From a virus, in IMG/VR virus record IMGVR_UViG_3300035698_017294, positions 42,198 through 106,197 of that record: a stretch of 64,000 bases of DNA; one strand, 5' to 3'. Positions 31,453-38,211 of the stretch are shown here, one piece after another; the first letter of the stretch is position 1, and each line of letters starts with the position of its first letter. Position numbers and translations under genes: made by a program. The notes beneath the pieces were generated by a model, which was given only the letters and a program-made list of their open reading frames with translations, was not told the origin of the DNA and searched no databases.

Positions 31453-33714
31453 TTACTTCGGAACCAATTCGTGGAGATTGGACAGGCTGTAAACCTTGGT
31501 ACCATCGGGAAGGCCCCCAGGAACATCGATTCCAACATATACGTATGGCCCGTACGTGTCTTTTAACTTATCCATATTAGGGGTAGCCCAAGACACGGTA
31601 TTGGCACTCTTGCGCCTCATCAAACGAGTCATTACTCCCACTGTAATGTAAGAGCGCTTTGCAACAGCACGAAGGAGCATTGAGGTACTTGCCTTGTTGC
31701 CCTCGATCGTATTATAGTTGGCGTGACCCTTCAGGAAGAAATGCATCCACTTAGCGTACCACTTATCGCCAGTGCCCTTCATGAACATCACTGGCGACGA
31801 GATTTCACCTACGCCCCTCATGTCAGAGCGATAGCGTACGGTACTGGGCTCGAATGGCTTCCCTTTCCCGAATTCAGTGCGCATCATAAATCCGAACATC
31901 GATTCCTTGGCGTCTGCAAAGCTTTCACCTGAGTAGAGATTTACTTGTGGCACGATGTAGCGGCACTCAGGTGGCACGTTATCCAGCTTGATGTCGATAA
32001 ACTCAGTAGCGCCGTTTGGAGCCCTTACTAAATCACCGCTGTAATAAGCGAAGCCACCTTGCCGGAGGCTGGTCCAGGAGACGTGGCAGAGCATTTTAAA
32101 GTTCTCGTCCAACATGATAGCGCCGAGATCGTAATCCGTGCGCTGGTGGTTCTGATGCCAGTGAGTGAAGAAGCGAAGTATGTTAAGCTCCGGATCTTCG
32201 GAAAGTTCAGTTACAGATCCAACCGGCATAATGTTGAAACCAGTGCCCTTGCCCTTCTCGGTGAGCGGGAGTGCTAGCCCTTCAACATGCCTGTCAACAA
32301 TCAGCGTCCCAATATTTGGTAACCGCGTCACAATCTCATCGGCAATCAAATTAGAGCACTTGTCCACATCATCAGAGCGTAACCATGGGCGAGTTTCCCA
32401 CGTGATCCAAGTTTTACCCTTGGTGTTTGTAAACATGCGGTTGTTGGCTTGTGATTGTGGCATACCGTCGTCCACACGATTGATAAGGTGCTCGCCTAGC
32501 GACAACATAACACGGGCCGATACCTTTGGAAGGACTGCCTCTATGTTGTGCAACACAAGCTTTTGATTGAGCGGGTGCTGATCCGATTTAACCAAAAGAT
32601 TGTCTACGCTGCGCATGAAGTTACCAGGGTTCATTTTTAAGAGACGTGTCGCCTTTGCAACATCCGGTGGAGATGCATTCAAGGCTTCCTGTATCTCACC
32701 CGCAGTGGTTTTTACTGCCATAGCACCATAAGCCACGGCAAAGACGTCCTGTGCGCCGGACCACGCAGTGTAGGACATATCAAATGGATGAATTCTTTCA
32801 CCAAGTCGTTTCCACTCCTCTCTGAATCGCATCACGTCGTGAAGTTTACCTGGATGAAGCTGGACTACCCTGTCGAGGGCCATCATGAGCAGACGGCGTA
32901 CACGGCGAGAAAGTGATACAAACTTAGTTGGCGTTGCAAGTGTTACATCACCATCAGAAAGTGCACAAGCCAGTCGTAATACATCAGTAACGGTATCCAC
33001 TAGTATACCCATACTGGGGGCTATTGGTATGAGTTTCTCAATGTGTGCTACACGCACGGCATTTACCAATGCCTTATTTTCCCTTATTGGGAAGTCTGGT
33101 TGTATAATATCGTTAATGCACACCTCTGCTAGCCCTACCAGCATGTCTCGGCCTTCATCACTCAGCGGAACTGTACTGTCGCCAAGCTCCGTGTACAACT
33201 TCCATGATTCGCGTTGCAGCGTCTCACCAAGATGTAATACAGTGATTCGGCCCTTTGCGTGGGAAAGGAGGTCTTCGTGAGCATTCAGCATATCCTCATA
33301 GGTATGCTGGTACCTCCCGTACTTTGGAAGATCTAAAAGATTGATGGTCTGGTGGTTAACCAGAACACTAATCGGATCCACCGCGCCAGTACAGAATGCA
33401 TCTACGAGGCAATCATGCCAGTGCTCTTCTGTTGTAGGAATATTGTGTGGGAAATCAATGAAGTAGGGATTGTGCTTAACGTTGTCACCGATAAGCTCCT
33501 TGACAGCCGGTATGAGACTCTCACATATTGTCTGTACTTCGGATACGGGACATGAGGTAAGTGCCCTAATTAGGTCTGCTGAAAGCTTGAATCCGGACTT
33601 CATTAAAGCCTCATCAAGATTTAGAACAAGCATGTTCACCCTGCACCCCTCTGTGCCAGCATGATCAACTGGTACACGCAAGGTATGCGTTATAATAGTA
33701 TGCATCAGATTCAT
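31453..33714 (-). CDS. Large protein with TerD-like C-terminal domain
   Basis: A protein of about 753 residues. The first 500 residues match nothing I know. The last 230 or so resemble the TerD/stress-response beta-sandwich: DYDLGAIMLDENFKML, LRQGGFAYYSGDLVRAP, FIDIKLDNVPPECRYIVPQVNLYSGE. TerD domains bind calcium and belong to membrane-associated stress and antiphage networks that also use VWA proteins. AAAGGAG eight bases upstream fixes the ATG at 33714 rather than 33732. Its DNA looks more G+C-rich than nearby genes. Confidence 0.7.
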   Translation of the reverse strand: MNLMHTIITHTLRVPVDHAGTEGCRVNMLVLNLDEALMKSGFKLSADLIRALTSCPVSEVQTICESLIPAVKELIGDNVKHNPYFIDFPHNIPTTEEHWHDCLVDAFCTGAVDPISVLVNHQTINLLDLPKYGRYQHTYEDMLNAHEDLLSHAKGRITVLHLGETLQRESWKLYTELGDSTVPLSDEGRDMLVGLAEVCINDIIQPDFPIRENKALVNAVRVAHIEKLIPIAPSMGILVDTVTDVLRLACALSDGDVTLATPTKFVSLSRRVRRLLMMALDRVVQLHPGKLHDVMRFREEWKRLGERIHPFDMSYTAWSGAQDVFAVAYGAMAVKTTAGEIQEALNASPPDVAKATRLLKMNPGNFMRSVDNLLVKSDQHPLNQKLVLHNIEAVLPKVSARVMLSLGEHLINRVDDGMPQSQANNRMFTNTKGKTWITWETRPWLRSDDVDKCSNLIADEIVTRLPNIGTLIVDRHVEGLALPLTEKGKGTGFNIMPVGSVTELSEDPELNILRFFTHWHQNHQRTDYDLGAIMLDENFKMLCHVSWTSLRQGGFAYYSGDLVRAPNGATEFIDIKLDNVPPECRYIVPQVNLYSGESFADAKESMFGFMMRTEFGKGKPFEPSTVRYRSDMRGVGEISSPVMFMKGTGDKWYAKWMHFFLKGHANYNTIEGNKASTSMLLRAVAKRSYITVGVMTRLMRRKSANTVSWATPNMDKLKDTYGPYVYVGIDVPGGLPDGTKVYSLSNLHELVPK

Positions 33715-33766
33715 ATAACTGTCTCCTTTCATAGAGGGTAGCTTTATCTTTCTTTATATCTAACGG

Positions 33767-33852
33767 GGGGGGGCGAGGGATTCGAACCCCCACAGACGTT
33801 TAAGCCCGCCTCCTTAGCAGGGAGGTGCAATAACCAATTATGCGAGCCCTCC
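33767..33852 (-). tRNA. tRNA-Ser (GCT)
   Basis: Anticodon stem CCTCC/GGAGG with loop CTGCTAA and a long variable arm. The acceptor GGAGGGC/GCCCCCC has one A-C mismatch. A run of nine G follows on the plus strand at its 3' end. Confidence 0.88.
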
Positions 33853-33866
33853 CTCGTTATTTTTAA

Positions 33867-33942
33867 TAGGCCCACCAGGATTCGAACCTGGGACCCTCGC
33901 CTTAAAAGGGCGATGCTCTAAAACCAGCTGGGCTATAGGCTC
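33867..33942 (-). tRNA. tRNA-Lys (TTT)
   Basis: Anticodon stem TCGCC/GGCGA with loop CTTTTAA, T arm CCAGG/CCTGG. The acceptor GAGCCTA/TGGGCCT has an A-C mismatch at the second pair and the D stem has one mismatch. Confidence 0.82.
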
Positions 33943-33947
33943 GGTAT

Positions 33948-34187
33948 TTATAAACCGTTATATTCGTCTATCCATTTTATTTTTTTATTTTCCATCTCAG
34001 CAACACACTTAGCTATTGAAGCTATTGAATCGCCTAGAAACTCTTGCCACTTTGTATTCGGGTTTATTATACATGAGTTACAACTGCTATCTAGCTCAAT
34101 TGTATCACCAGAATAATCTACCCCAAAACAATCTAAGAGCTCTTTAGCGCGTACTAGTTCCTCGTCTGTCATTCTTCTTAATAGCAT
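33948..34187 (-). CDS. Hypothetical 79-residue protein
   Basis: AGAGGAAAT precedes the ATG. A leucine-rich N-terminal helix (DEELVRAKELLDCFG) is followed by SSCNSCIINP, a possible metal site, and a helical C-terminus. No family is recognised. Confidence 0.6.
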   Translation of the reverse strand: MLLRRMTDEELVRAKELLDCFGVDYSGDTIELDSSCNSCIINPNTKWQEFLGDSIASIAKCVAEMENKKIKWIDEYNGL

Positions 34188-34204
34188 ATTTCCTCTAATC
34201 TGCA

Positions 34205-34280
34205 GTGGGCGGAGGGGGACTCGAACCTAATATGTATGTTGCTTAGCAGTAGATACATACCCTAACTAAACTAAAGCTTA
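34205..34280 (-). tRNA. Degenerate tRNA-like element (Ser GCT-like loop)
   Basis: A T loop TTCGAGT followed by CCCCC and a loop CTGCTAA like that of tRNA-Ser(GCT) are seen. The anticodon region is instead held in a GTATGT/ACATAC hairpin with a long loop, the T stem is unpaired on one side, and no 5' acceptor strand is found. Probably a decayed gene. Confidence 0.4.
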
Positions 34281-34292
34281 AAGCTACGTATC

Positions 34293-34682
34293 TTATTCCA
34301 CAATTTTTTGTTTTAATTCATCAAATGTTTGATGATGATAGCTCCGTTTGTGTGTGGATGGATCCACATGTACGAACACTATTTTATCAATTGAACAGAT
34401 GACAGTGTGATCTGTTTTATTGCGTACTTCGCAACAAACAGTATATGAAGTCTCGCCTACGTCGATAAGGTCGATACCAATCTCAATAAGGTCACCCTTA
34501 CGTGCGGGTTTCTGAAAGTTCACTTCGGATATGAGTTTTGTGACAATGCTTTTCTTGCCTGTCTTATACATAACCCATGCAGCCGCTTCTTCATCCACCC
34601 ATGCTAGTAATTGTCCACCGAATAAAGTATCATGGCTGTTTAAGTCTTGATACCTAATCAAATGGCTTGTAGTAAATTCCAT
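34293..34682 (-). CDS. Hotdog-fold acyl-CoA thioesterase
   Basis: A 129-residue YciA/BFIT-type hotdog protein: an N-terminal RYQDLNSHDTLFGGQLLAWVDEEAA (catalytic Asn/Asp and the hotdog helix), then NFQKPARKGDLIEIG and YTVCCEVRN. Such enzymes hydrolyse acyl-CoA thioesters in the cytoplasm. It is unusual cargo for a phage and its role is unknown; it could alter lipid or acyl-carrier pools. It overlaps the DNA ligase gene by one base. Confidence 0.85.
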   Translation of the reverse strand: MEFTTSHLIRYQDLNSHDTLFGGQLLAWVDEEAAAWVMYKTGKKSIVTKLISEVNFQKPARKGDLIEIGIDLIDVGETSYTVCCEVRNKTDHTVICSIDKIVFVHVDPSTHKRSYHHQTFDELKQKIVE

Positions 34683-35977
34683 TACATCCCCCTCGTTTTG
34701 CCGTGCACATGTTTTACTGTTGGAAAGCGTAACGAATATTGCTTCGTTTTCTGGTCTCGAGTTTCTTCAAAATACTGGACTGTAATTAGGTTGCCAATTA
34801 TAGCACCGGGGTTGTAGTGGTATTCTTGCCTCTGTTCCAAAGACCATCCAGACCCCACGCCAACCTCATTGTCGCGATACATTATAATTGCTTTAGTCAT
34901 TGTAGTTATTGTGTCTTCTAGTCCGGTTATTTTATTAATGATGCGGAACGGCCCAGACTTGATTCTGGTTACTGTAAACTCTGCATCGTGGAACTTTTTA
35001 AGCTTTAACAGGTTTTGCGTACGCTTACCTTCGTACGGCACATCTTTGCGAAGCATTGCACCTTCCCAGCCCTTTTTATTAGCGGCCGCAAAGAAGTCTT
35101 CAAGGTCTTCAACGCTGTGAACTATACGCTGGTTTAATGGTTTTAGGATCGTATTTTTGCGACCAATTGCTTCATATCGTAAGATGCGCTTTGTTAAGTC
35201 GGGGGATTTCTTTTTACCCTCAAACTCGTCAAGTGTTAGCATATCAAAAATCATGTATCTGGGATTTTGTATCACATGCTTTTTCTTGCGTATCTGCTTC
35301 ATTACGCTAGCAAAGTCTTCATTGCCGTGATCATCTATGATACATATTTCGCCATCAAAAACAGTATTACGTAGATCTAGTTTTTTAATTTCTTCAATAA
35401 CCAGCCCGAGTGTTTCTATGGGCTTGCCTGTTCTAGTCCACGCTTTAATATTTCCATCAGCCCCAACTATGATAATGCAGCGCACACCATCAAGCTTCCG
35501 TGATATATACCAGCTAGTTTCATATTTGCCGAACGTTACTCTGTGTATAAACTCTTTGTACTTCTCGGCTAGCGCAACCTTAAACTCCTTTATAGAGCCG
35601 GGCCAGACTTGGTTAATTTGTTTCACACCCAATCGGACCTTTAGGTTTTTATCCAACATCATGTGGACGATGTCTGCATATACTGGATACTCAGCTATAA
35701 AATGGTTAATATAGTTATGTGCCTCGTGCCCTGTTATTTTGCGGGAAGCTAAATCATCAAGCAGTGAGAATATATCCAAATGTATTTCACAGTCATCTTC
35801 CATATACGCTGCCTTCGTTAATGCTGCAGATGTTATCCCGTATGTCATATCAGGATCGTGTGCGTATATAAAATACTTTTTCAAATCTTCGTAACTTGCC
35901 AAGATGATTTTCTTAGCTGTCATCGAATTAGTTGTGTTTAGTTCATCTAAACATTCTTGTAATCTCTTTAAACTCAT
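34682..35977 (-). CDS. lig: ATP-dependent DNA ligase
   Basis: A 431-residue ligase. Motif I is SRKLDGVRC (Lys161), motif III region is VFDGEICI, motif IIIa YMIFDML, motif IV EGAMLRK and motif V LLKLKKF, followed by an OB-fold with GSGWSLEQR and VQYFEETRD. The N-terminal 150 residues are helical, as in T4/T7-like ligases of medium size. It seals nicks in replication and recombination. Confidence 0.92.
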   Translation of the reverse strand: MSLKRLQECLDELNTTNSMTAKKIILASYEDLKKYFIYAHDPDMTYGITSAALTKAAYMEDDCEIHLDIFSLLDDLASRKITGHEAHNYINHFIAEYPVYADIVHMMLDKNLKVRLGVKQINQVWPGSIKEFKVALAEKYKEFIHRVTFGKYETSWYISRKLDGVRCIIIVGADGNIKAWTRTGKPIETLGLVIEEIKKLDLRNTVFDGEICIIDDHGNEDFASVMKQIRKKKHVIQNPRYMIFDMLTLDEFEGKKKSPDLTKRILRYEAIGRKNTILKPLNQRIVHSVEDLEDFFAAANKKGWEGAMLRKDVPYEGKRTQNLLKLKKFHDAEFTVTRIKSGPFRIINKITGLEDTITTMTKAIIMYRDNEVGVGSGWSLEQRQEYHYNPGAIIGNLITVQYFEETRDQKTKQYSLRFPTVKHVHGKTRGM

Positions 35978-36002
35978 ATTTTCCTCTATGTAAATTGTGT
36001 AA

Positions 36003-36075
36003 CGGGCCCGGGAGGAGTCGAACCTCCGACACCGCGGTTAACAGCCGCGTGCTCTGACCACTGAGCTACAGGCCC
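36003..36075 (-). tRNA. tRNA-Asn (GTT)
   Basis: Acceptor GGGCCTG/CGGGCCC, anticodon stem CGCGG/CCGCG with loop CTGTTAA, T arm GGAGG/CCTCC, discriminator G73. Confidence 0.93.
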
Positions 36076-36090
36076 TTTATAAATTGTAAA

Positions 36091-36152
36091 TAAAAAAAAG
36101 CACACAGCTAATTCCGCCTACTCGTAAGAATAAGCCGAATTAGCCGTATACA
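36091..36152 (-). terminator. Probable terminator between tRNA-fMet and tRNA-Asn
   Basis: On the minus strand a long hairpin GGCTAATTCGGC/GGCGGAATTAGC is followed by GTGTGC and a T8 run. Outer bases AAATTGTA/TACAATTT also pair. It may end part of the RNA-rich transcript or serve as a processing signal. Confidence 0.55.
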
Positions 36153-36186
36153 ATTTTATGCTTTGTCTATGTCAAAGATCTTTCTA

Positions 36187-36260
36187 TGGCGGGGACGGGA
36201 TTTGAACCCGTGACCTTAAGGGTATGAGCCTTACGAGCTGCCAGACTGCTCCACCCCGCT
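36187..36260 (-). tRNA. tRNA-Met (CAT), initiator-like
   Basis: Loop CTCATAC in stem TAAGG/CCTTA. Initiator features are an unpaired first position (A1-C72) and an A11-U24 pair in the D stem GAGC/GCTC; but the three G-C pairs at the base of the anticodon stem, needed for strong initiator activity, are not there. Confidence 0.85.
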
Positions 36261-36810
36261 GTGTACTAGCTTTACTTCTTGCGACTGGTCGTTAGTAATA
36301 TCGCATTGGCCGGTTTTCCGCCTTTGCACTAATACCTGCGCAGCTTGGAAAGCGGAGCGGGTGATCGTGGTTGGCGGAAAAAAGGCCTGGAGGCGATTAT
36401 TACCGGCGATCAATATCGCGTCTTCAATAATCGTCCGAGACGTTACGTCCCAGAATGTGATAGCCTAAAGCTAGTTAGTTTTACTTTTTGGCGGTACCCC
36501 TCTACAACGATAGGTTGTCGATAGATTGTTCCCGAGCGAATGCGAGGGAAAATCTGGCGATAAGAGGTGGTTCGCCAACTTTGGACTTGTTGGGGATCCG
36601 GATCCCCGATCGGGGAGCCCCGCACGCGTCGGGGCGCCTGCGGTCCGGAGAGCCGGAGACCTGGAAAGCCCATTTTGGAACAAAACGTGTTCCCGCGAGA
36701 CGTTACGTCTCACAGCATTACGAATCACCGTGGGCTGCACTAGCCTGAACTCGGCTACTACAGATTACGCTGATTTTGACCGTAACACATATCTAAATCT
36801 AAAACTAAAG
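36261..36810 (-). ncRNA. Structured intergenic region with GC-rich palindromes
   Basis: No convincing gene. Visible structure: TTTTCCGCC/GGCGGAAAA and CGATTATT/AATAATCG inverted repeats; two copies of GAGACGTTACGTC (36437 and 36697, the second a near-perfect palindrome GAGACGTTACGTCTC); and a dense palindromic block at 36592-36634 (GGGGATCCGGATCCCC, CCCCGATCGGGG, CCCCGCACGCGTCGGGG). A minus-strand AAAGTAAAACTAACTA resembles a segment of the adjacent tmRNA. Probably part of a large folded RNA. Confidence 0.45.
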
Positions 36811-37133
36811 TGGAGGCGAAGGGAGTTGAACCCTTGTCCACACGATAACGAAACATGCTGTTTCTTACAGGCTTAGTTAGTTTTTACACTTTTATTTGTT
36901 AATCCGGGGCGGTTCTGAAACTAACTTAGTAGTCCCCGGCGTTGGCCATTTGTTTAGCCGTGGTCTAGCGGCTTTCCGATCCGGCGCCGATTCCCTAACA
37001 TCGGAGTCTTAGGGTCGACGGCTACTTAGTTAACCTAAGCGGCTAGTGGTAAATATTCGTCAATTACATTGAAAGGAGTATCATGCCTGTAGCATATATC
37101 GATAGAATCGCATGTCGAAACCAATGCGCCCCC
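36811..37133 (-). ncRNA. ssrA: tmRNA (transfer-messenger RNA), one-piece
   Basis: Rescues stalled ribosomes and tags their products. The 5' end GGGGGCG pairs with 3' CGCCTCC; GGTTTCGACATG matches the canonical tmRNA 5' domain, and GGACAAGGGTTCAACTCCC matches the T arm region. Between them an open frame ends DEYLPLAA then TAG (37061-37035), the expected ...LAA degradation tag. Pairings such as CCGGGG/CCCCGG fit the pseudoknots. About 323 bases, close to the bacterial size. No CCA is encoded. Confidence 0.9.
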
Positions 37134-37149
37134 ATAAAATAATACAATT
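37134..37149. other. Short A+T-rich linker before the tmRNA 5' end
   Basis: It separates unit A from the tmRNA; no promoter is obvious, so the tmRNA is probably processed from a longer transcript. Confidence 0.35.
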
Positions 37150-37322
37150 TACAACTGCTGTGCTGTTACGCCAAAGACGGTGGGAAAGCGCTCCCAATGC
37201 CGCGGGCTCCCACGCCTTTTTCTCGGGAGTACCATTTAAGTTACCGCTCCTCTGGTTCGTTGCAGATGCAGGCCATCGGTGTCACTCTTTAAAGGGTGGC
37301 TGCTTCTAAGCCTACCTCGCCG
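37150..37322 (-). ncRNA. RNA unit A, resembling the 23S rRNA GTPase-associated centre
   Basis: On the minus strand GTAGGCTTAGAAGCAGCCA (37315-37297) followed by TTTAAAGAGTG (37293-37283) matches, from memory, the helix 43/44 sequence of bacterial 23S rRNA that binds L11 and elongation factors. Short flanking GGT/ACC and GGC/GCC pairs could form the closing helix 42. The unit then carries CCTGCATCTGCAACGAACC and ends GCACAGCAGTTGTA, both shared with unit B. Confidence 0.6.
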
Positions 37323-37363
37323 CTGTAAGGTGTATTCATATGTTGTTGTGTAAATTTATGTGA

Positions 37364-37540
37364 TACAACTGCTGTGCCGAGTTTAAGTCGACTAAAGACC
37401 GCTATCCAGCTGTGATAGCTACGGACGGTTCCTCCTTCACAGGGAGGAAAAAATTATCCGCGACAATAGGTCGTTGCAAATGCAGGCTACTGCCATCAAC
37501 ATTAAAGGCTCGCGTAATTGCGTCAACACCTGGCCGTTGT
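37364..37540 (-). ncRNA. RNA unit B, paralogue of unit A
   Basis: On the minus strand it starts with GGCCAGGTGTTGACGC, then CCTTTAATG, GCCTGCATTTGCAACGACC and ends GCACAGCAGTTGTA. The order and the two conserved blocks match unit A. Its start also resembles the 5' strand of 23S helix 42 (GCCAGGATGTTGGC). It includes a CCTCC/GGAGG hairpin. No protein-coding capacity seen. Confidence 0.5.
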
Positions 37541-37561
37541 ATAGATAAATTAAAAAGAAGC

Positions 37562-37637
37562 GGAAAGCACATGAAGTAGTTGGTACATCATAAGTGTACT
37601 GCACATTGTGCAGTTAGAAGGAACTTCATGTATGGCC
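37562..37637 (-). repeat. Covarying hairpin element, copy R1
   Basis: Stem ACATGAAGT/ACTTCATGT (37569-37577 and 37623-37631), with a conserved AGAAGGAAC just before the 3' strand and an inner hairpin CTGCACA/TGTGCAG. The flanks GGAAAGC and ATGGCC are shared with R3. Confidence 0.65.
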
Positions 37638-37642
37638 ACTAA

Positions 37643-37714
37643 TGCGCCGCCCCGGACTTGAACCAGGAACCGACCTCCCCACGGAGGGTGCTCTATCTAT
37701 TGAGCTAACAGCGC
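37643..37714 (-). tRNA. tRNA with uncertain anticodon (GTG by position)
   Basis: Acceptor GCGCTGT/GCGGCGC, D arm GCTC/GAGC, T arm CCTGG/CCGGG with loop TTCAAGT. The anticodon arm reads ACCCT, loop CCGTGGG, GAGGT, with one mismatch and C33, similar to the loop of the tRNA-His-like gene at 19.5 kb. The discriminator is A, not the C of tRNA-His. Confidence 0.6.
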
Positions 37715-37722
37715 GAAATATA

Positions 37723-37797
37723 CGGAAGGCGTTCGAAGTAAGGTTTTTAAGGATTCGCCCGCCGGGCGAATAAGTAGAAGGAACTTCGAACATAGCC
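37723..37797 (-). repeat. Covarying hairpin element, copy R2
   Basis: Stem GTTCGAAGT/ACTTCGAAC (37731-37739 and 37783-37791), conserved AGAAGGAAC, and an inner hairpin ATTCGCCC/GGGCGAAT. The stem differs from R1 and R3 but stays fully paired. Confidence 0.65.
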
Positions 37798-37815
37798 GTA
37801 ATAAAAACAAAAACA

Positions 37816-37916
37816 GGAAAGCAGTTAAAGTAGGTTATATAGCGGGTCTCCAACGCCTCGATAGACGCCGAGCGCCCCGCTGGGCTTTATAAGTAGAAGG
37901 AACTTTAACTATGGCC
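37816..37916 (-). repeat. Covarying hairpin element, copy R3
   Basis: Stem AGTTAAAGT/ACTTTAACT (37823-37831 and 37902-37910), conserved AGAAGGAAC, and inner pairs AGCGGG/CCCGCT. Longest of the three copies. Confidence 0.65.
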
Positions 37917-37921
37917 TGTAG

Positions 37922-38018
37922 TGGGGCACCCAGGACTCGAACCTGGAACCAACAGAGTCCGCAGCGTCATACAGCGCCGCTTACAGTCAGCTGCCCTAGC
38001 CAATTGAGCTAGCGCCCC
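37922..38018 (-). tRNA. tRNA-Tyr-like (GTA), oversized
   Basis: Acceptor GGGGCGC/GTGCCCC, D arm GCTC/GGGC, T arm with loop TTCGAGT, and loop ACTGTAAG containing GTA after T33. At 97 bases it is about 12 longer than usual; the anticodon stem pairs poorly and the variable region holds repeated CAGCG sequences. Function uncertain. Confidence 0.6.
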
Positions 38019-38023
38019 TAAAC

Positions 38024-38051
38024 AAAAAAAGCGACTCATAACATGGTCGCT
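38024..38051 (-). terminator. Rho-independent terminator
   Basis: On the minus strand AGCGAC, a 10-base loop, GTCGCT, then TTTTTTT. It ends the short transcript from the promoter at 38181-38209. Confidence 0.8.
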
Positions 38052-38174
38052 TTAAGATTTCAAATATTGCCATGTTTTATATATCTACTTGAAACCTGCA
38101 TTTCTCCCTAGGACGGATTGGTCTTCCGGGCGAATGGCTGGTTTATATGTAAATAATACATGGAGTGTTTTCAT
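38052..38174 (-). ncRNA. Predicted small RNA between a strong promoter and a terminator
   Basis: Transcription from the promoter at 38181-38209 would begin near 38174 and stop at 38024, giving about 150 bases. The only ATG frame (29 codons) would be leaderless and has no ribosome-binding site, so a non-coding RNA is favoured. Confidence 0.5.
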
Positions 38175-38180
38175 GTCATT

Positions 38181-38209
38181 AGTATACTAAATTTAGATCT
38201 GCTTGTCAA
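38181..38209 (-). promoter_or_regulatory. Consensus sigma70 promoter
   Basis: On the minus strand TTGACA (38209-38204), 17 bases, TATACT (38186-38181). Near-perfect match to the bacterial housekeeping promoter. Confidence 0.78.
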
Positions 38210-38211
38210 GT

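Noticed and set aside
33764-33774. Run of nine G beside tRNA-Ser as a regulatory signal
   Set aside because: It is explained by the C-rich acceptor end of the tRNA plus a few extra G; length may be uncertain in reads, but no function is supported.
36261-36810. RNase P RNA or 6S RNA in the gene-free region
   Set aside because: The conserved P4 sequences (GAGGAAAGTCC and ACAGAA-type) could not be found on either strand.
36443-36876. Several open frames on both strands across the palindromic region next to the tmRNA
   Set aside because: They have no ribosome-binding sites, have Arg/Pro/Gly-rich random-looking translations and run through tmRNA and palindromic sequence.
38052-38174. A 29-codon leader peptide in the short transcript
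   Set aside because: Its ATG coincides with the predicted transcription start and has no ribosome-binding site.
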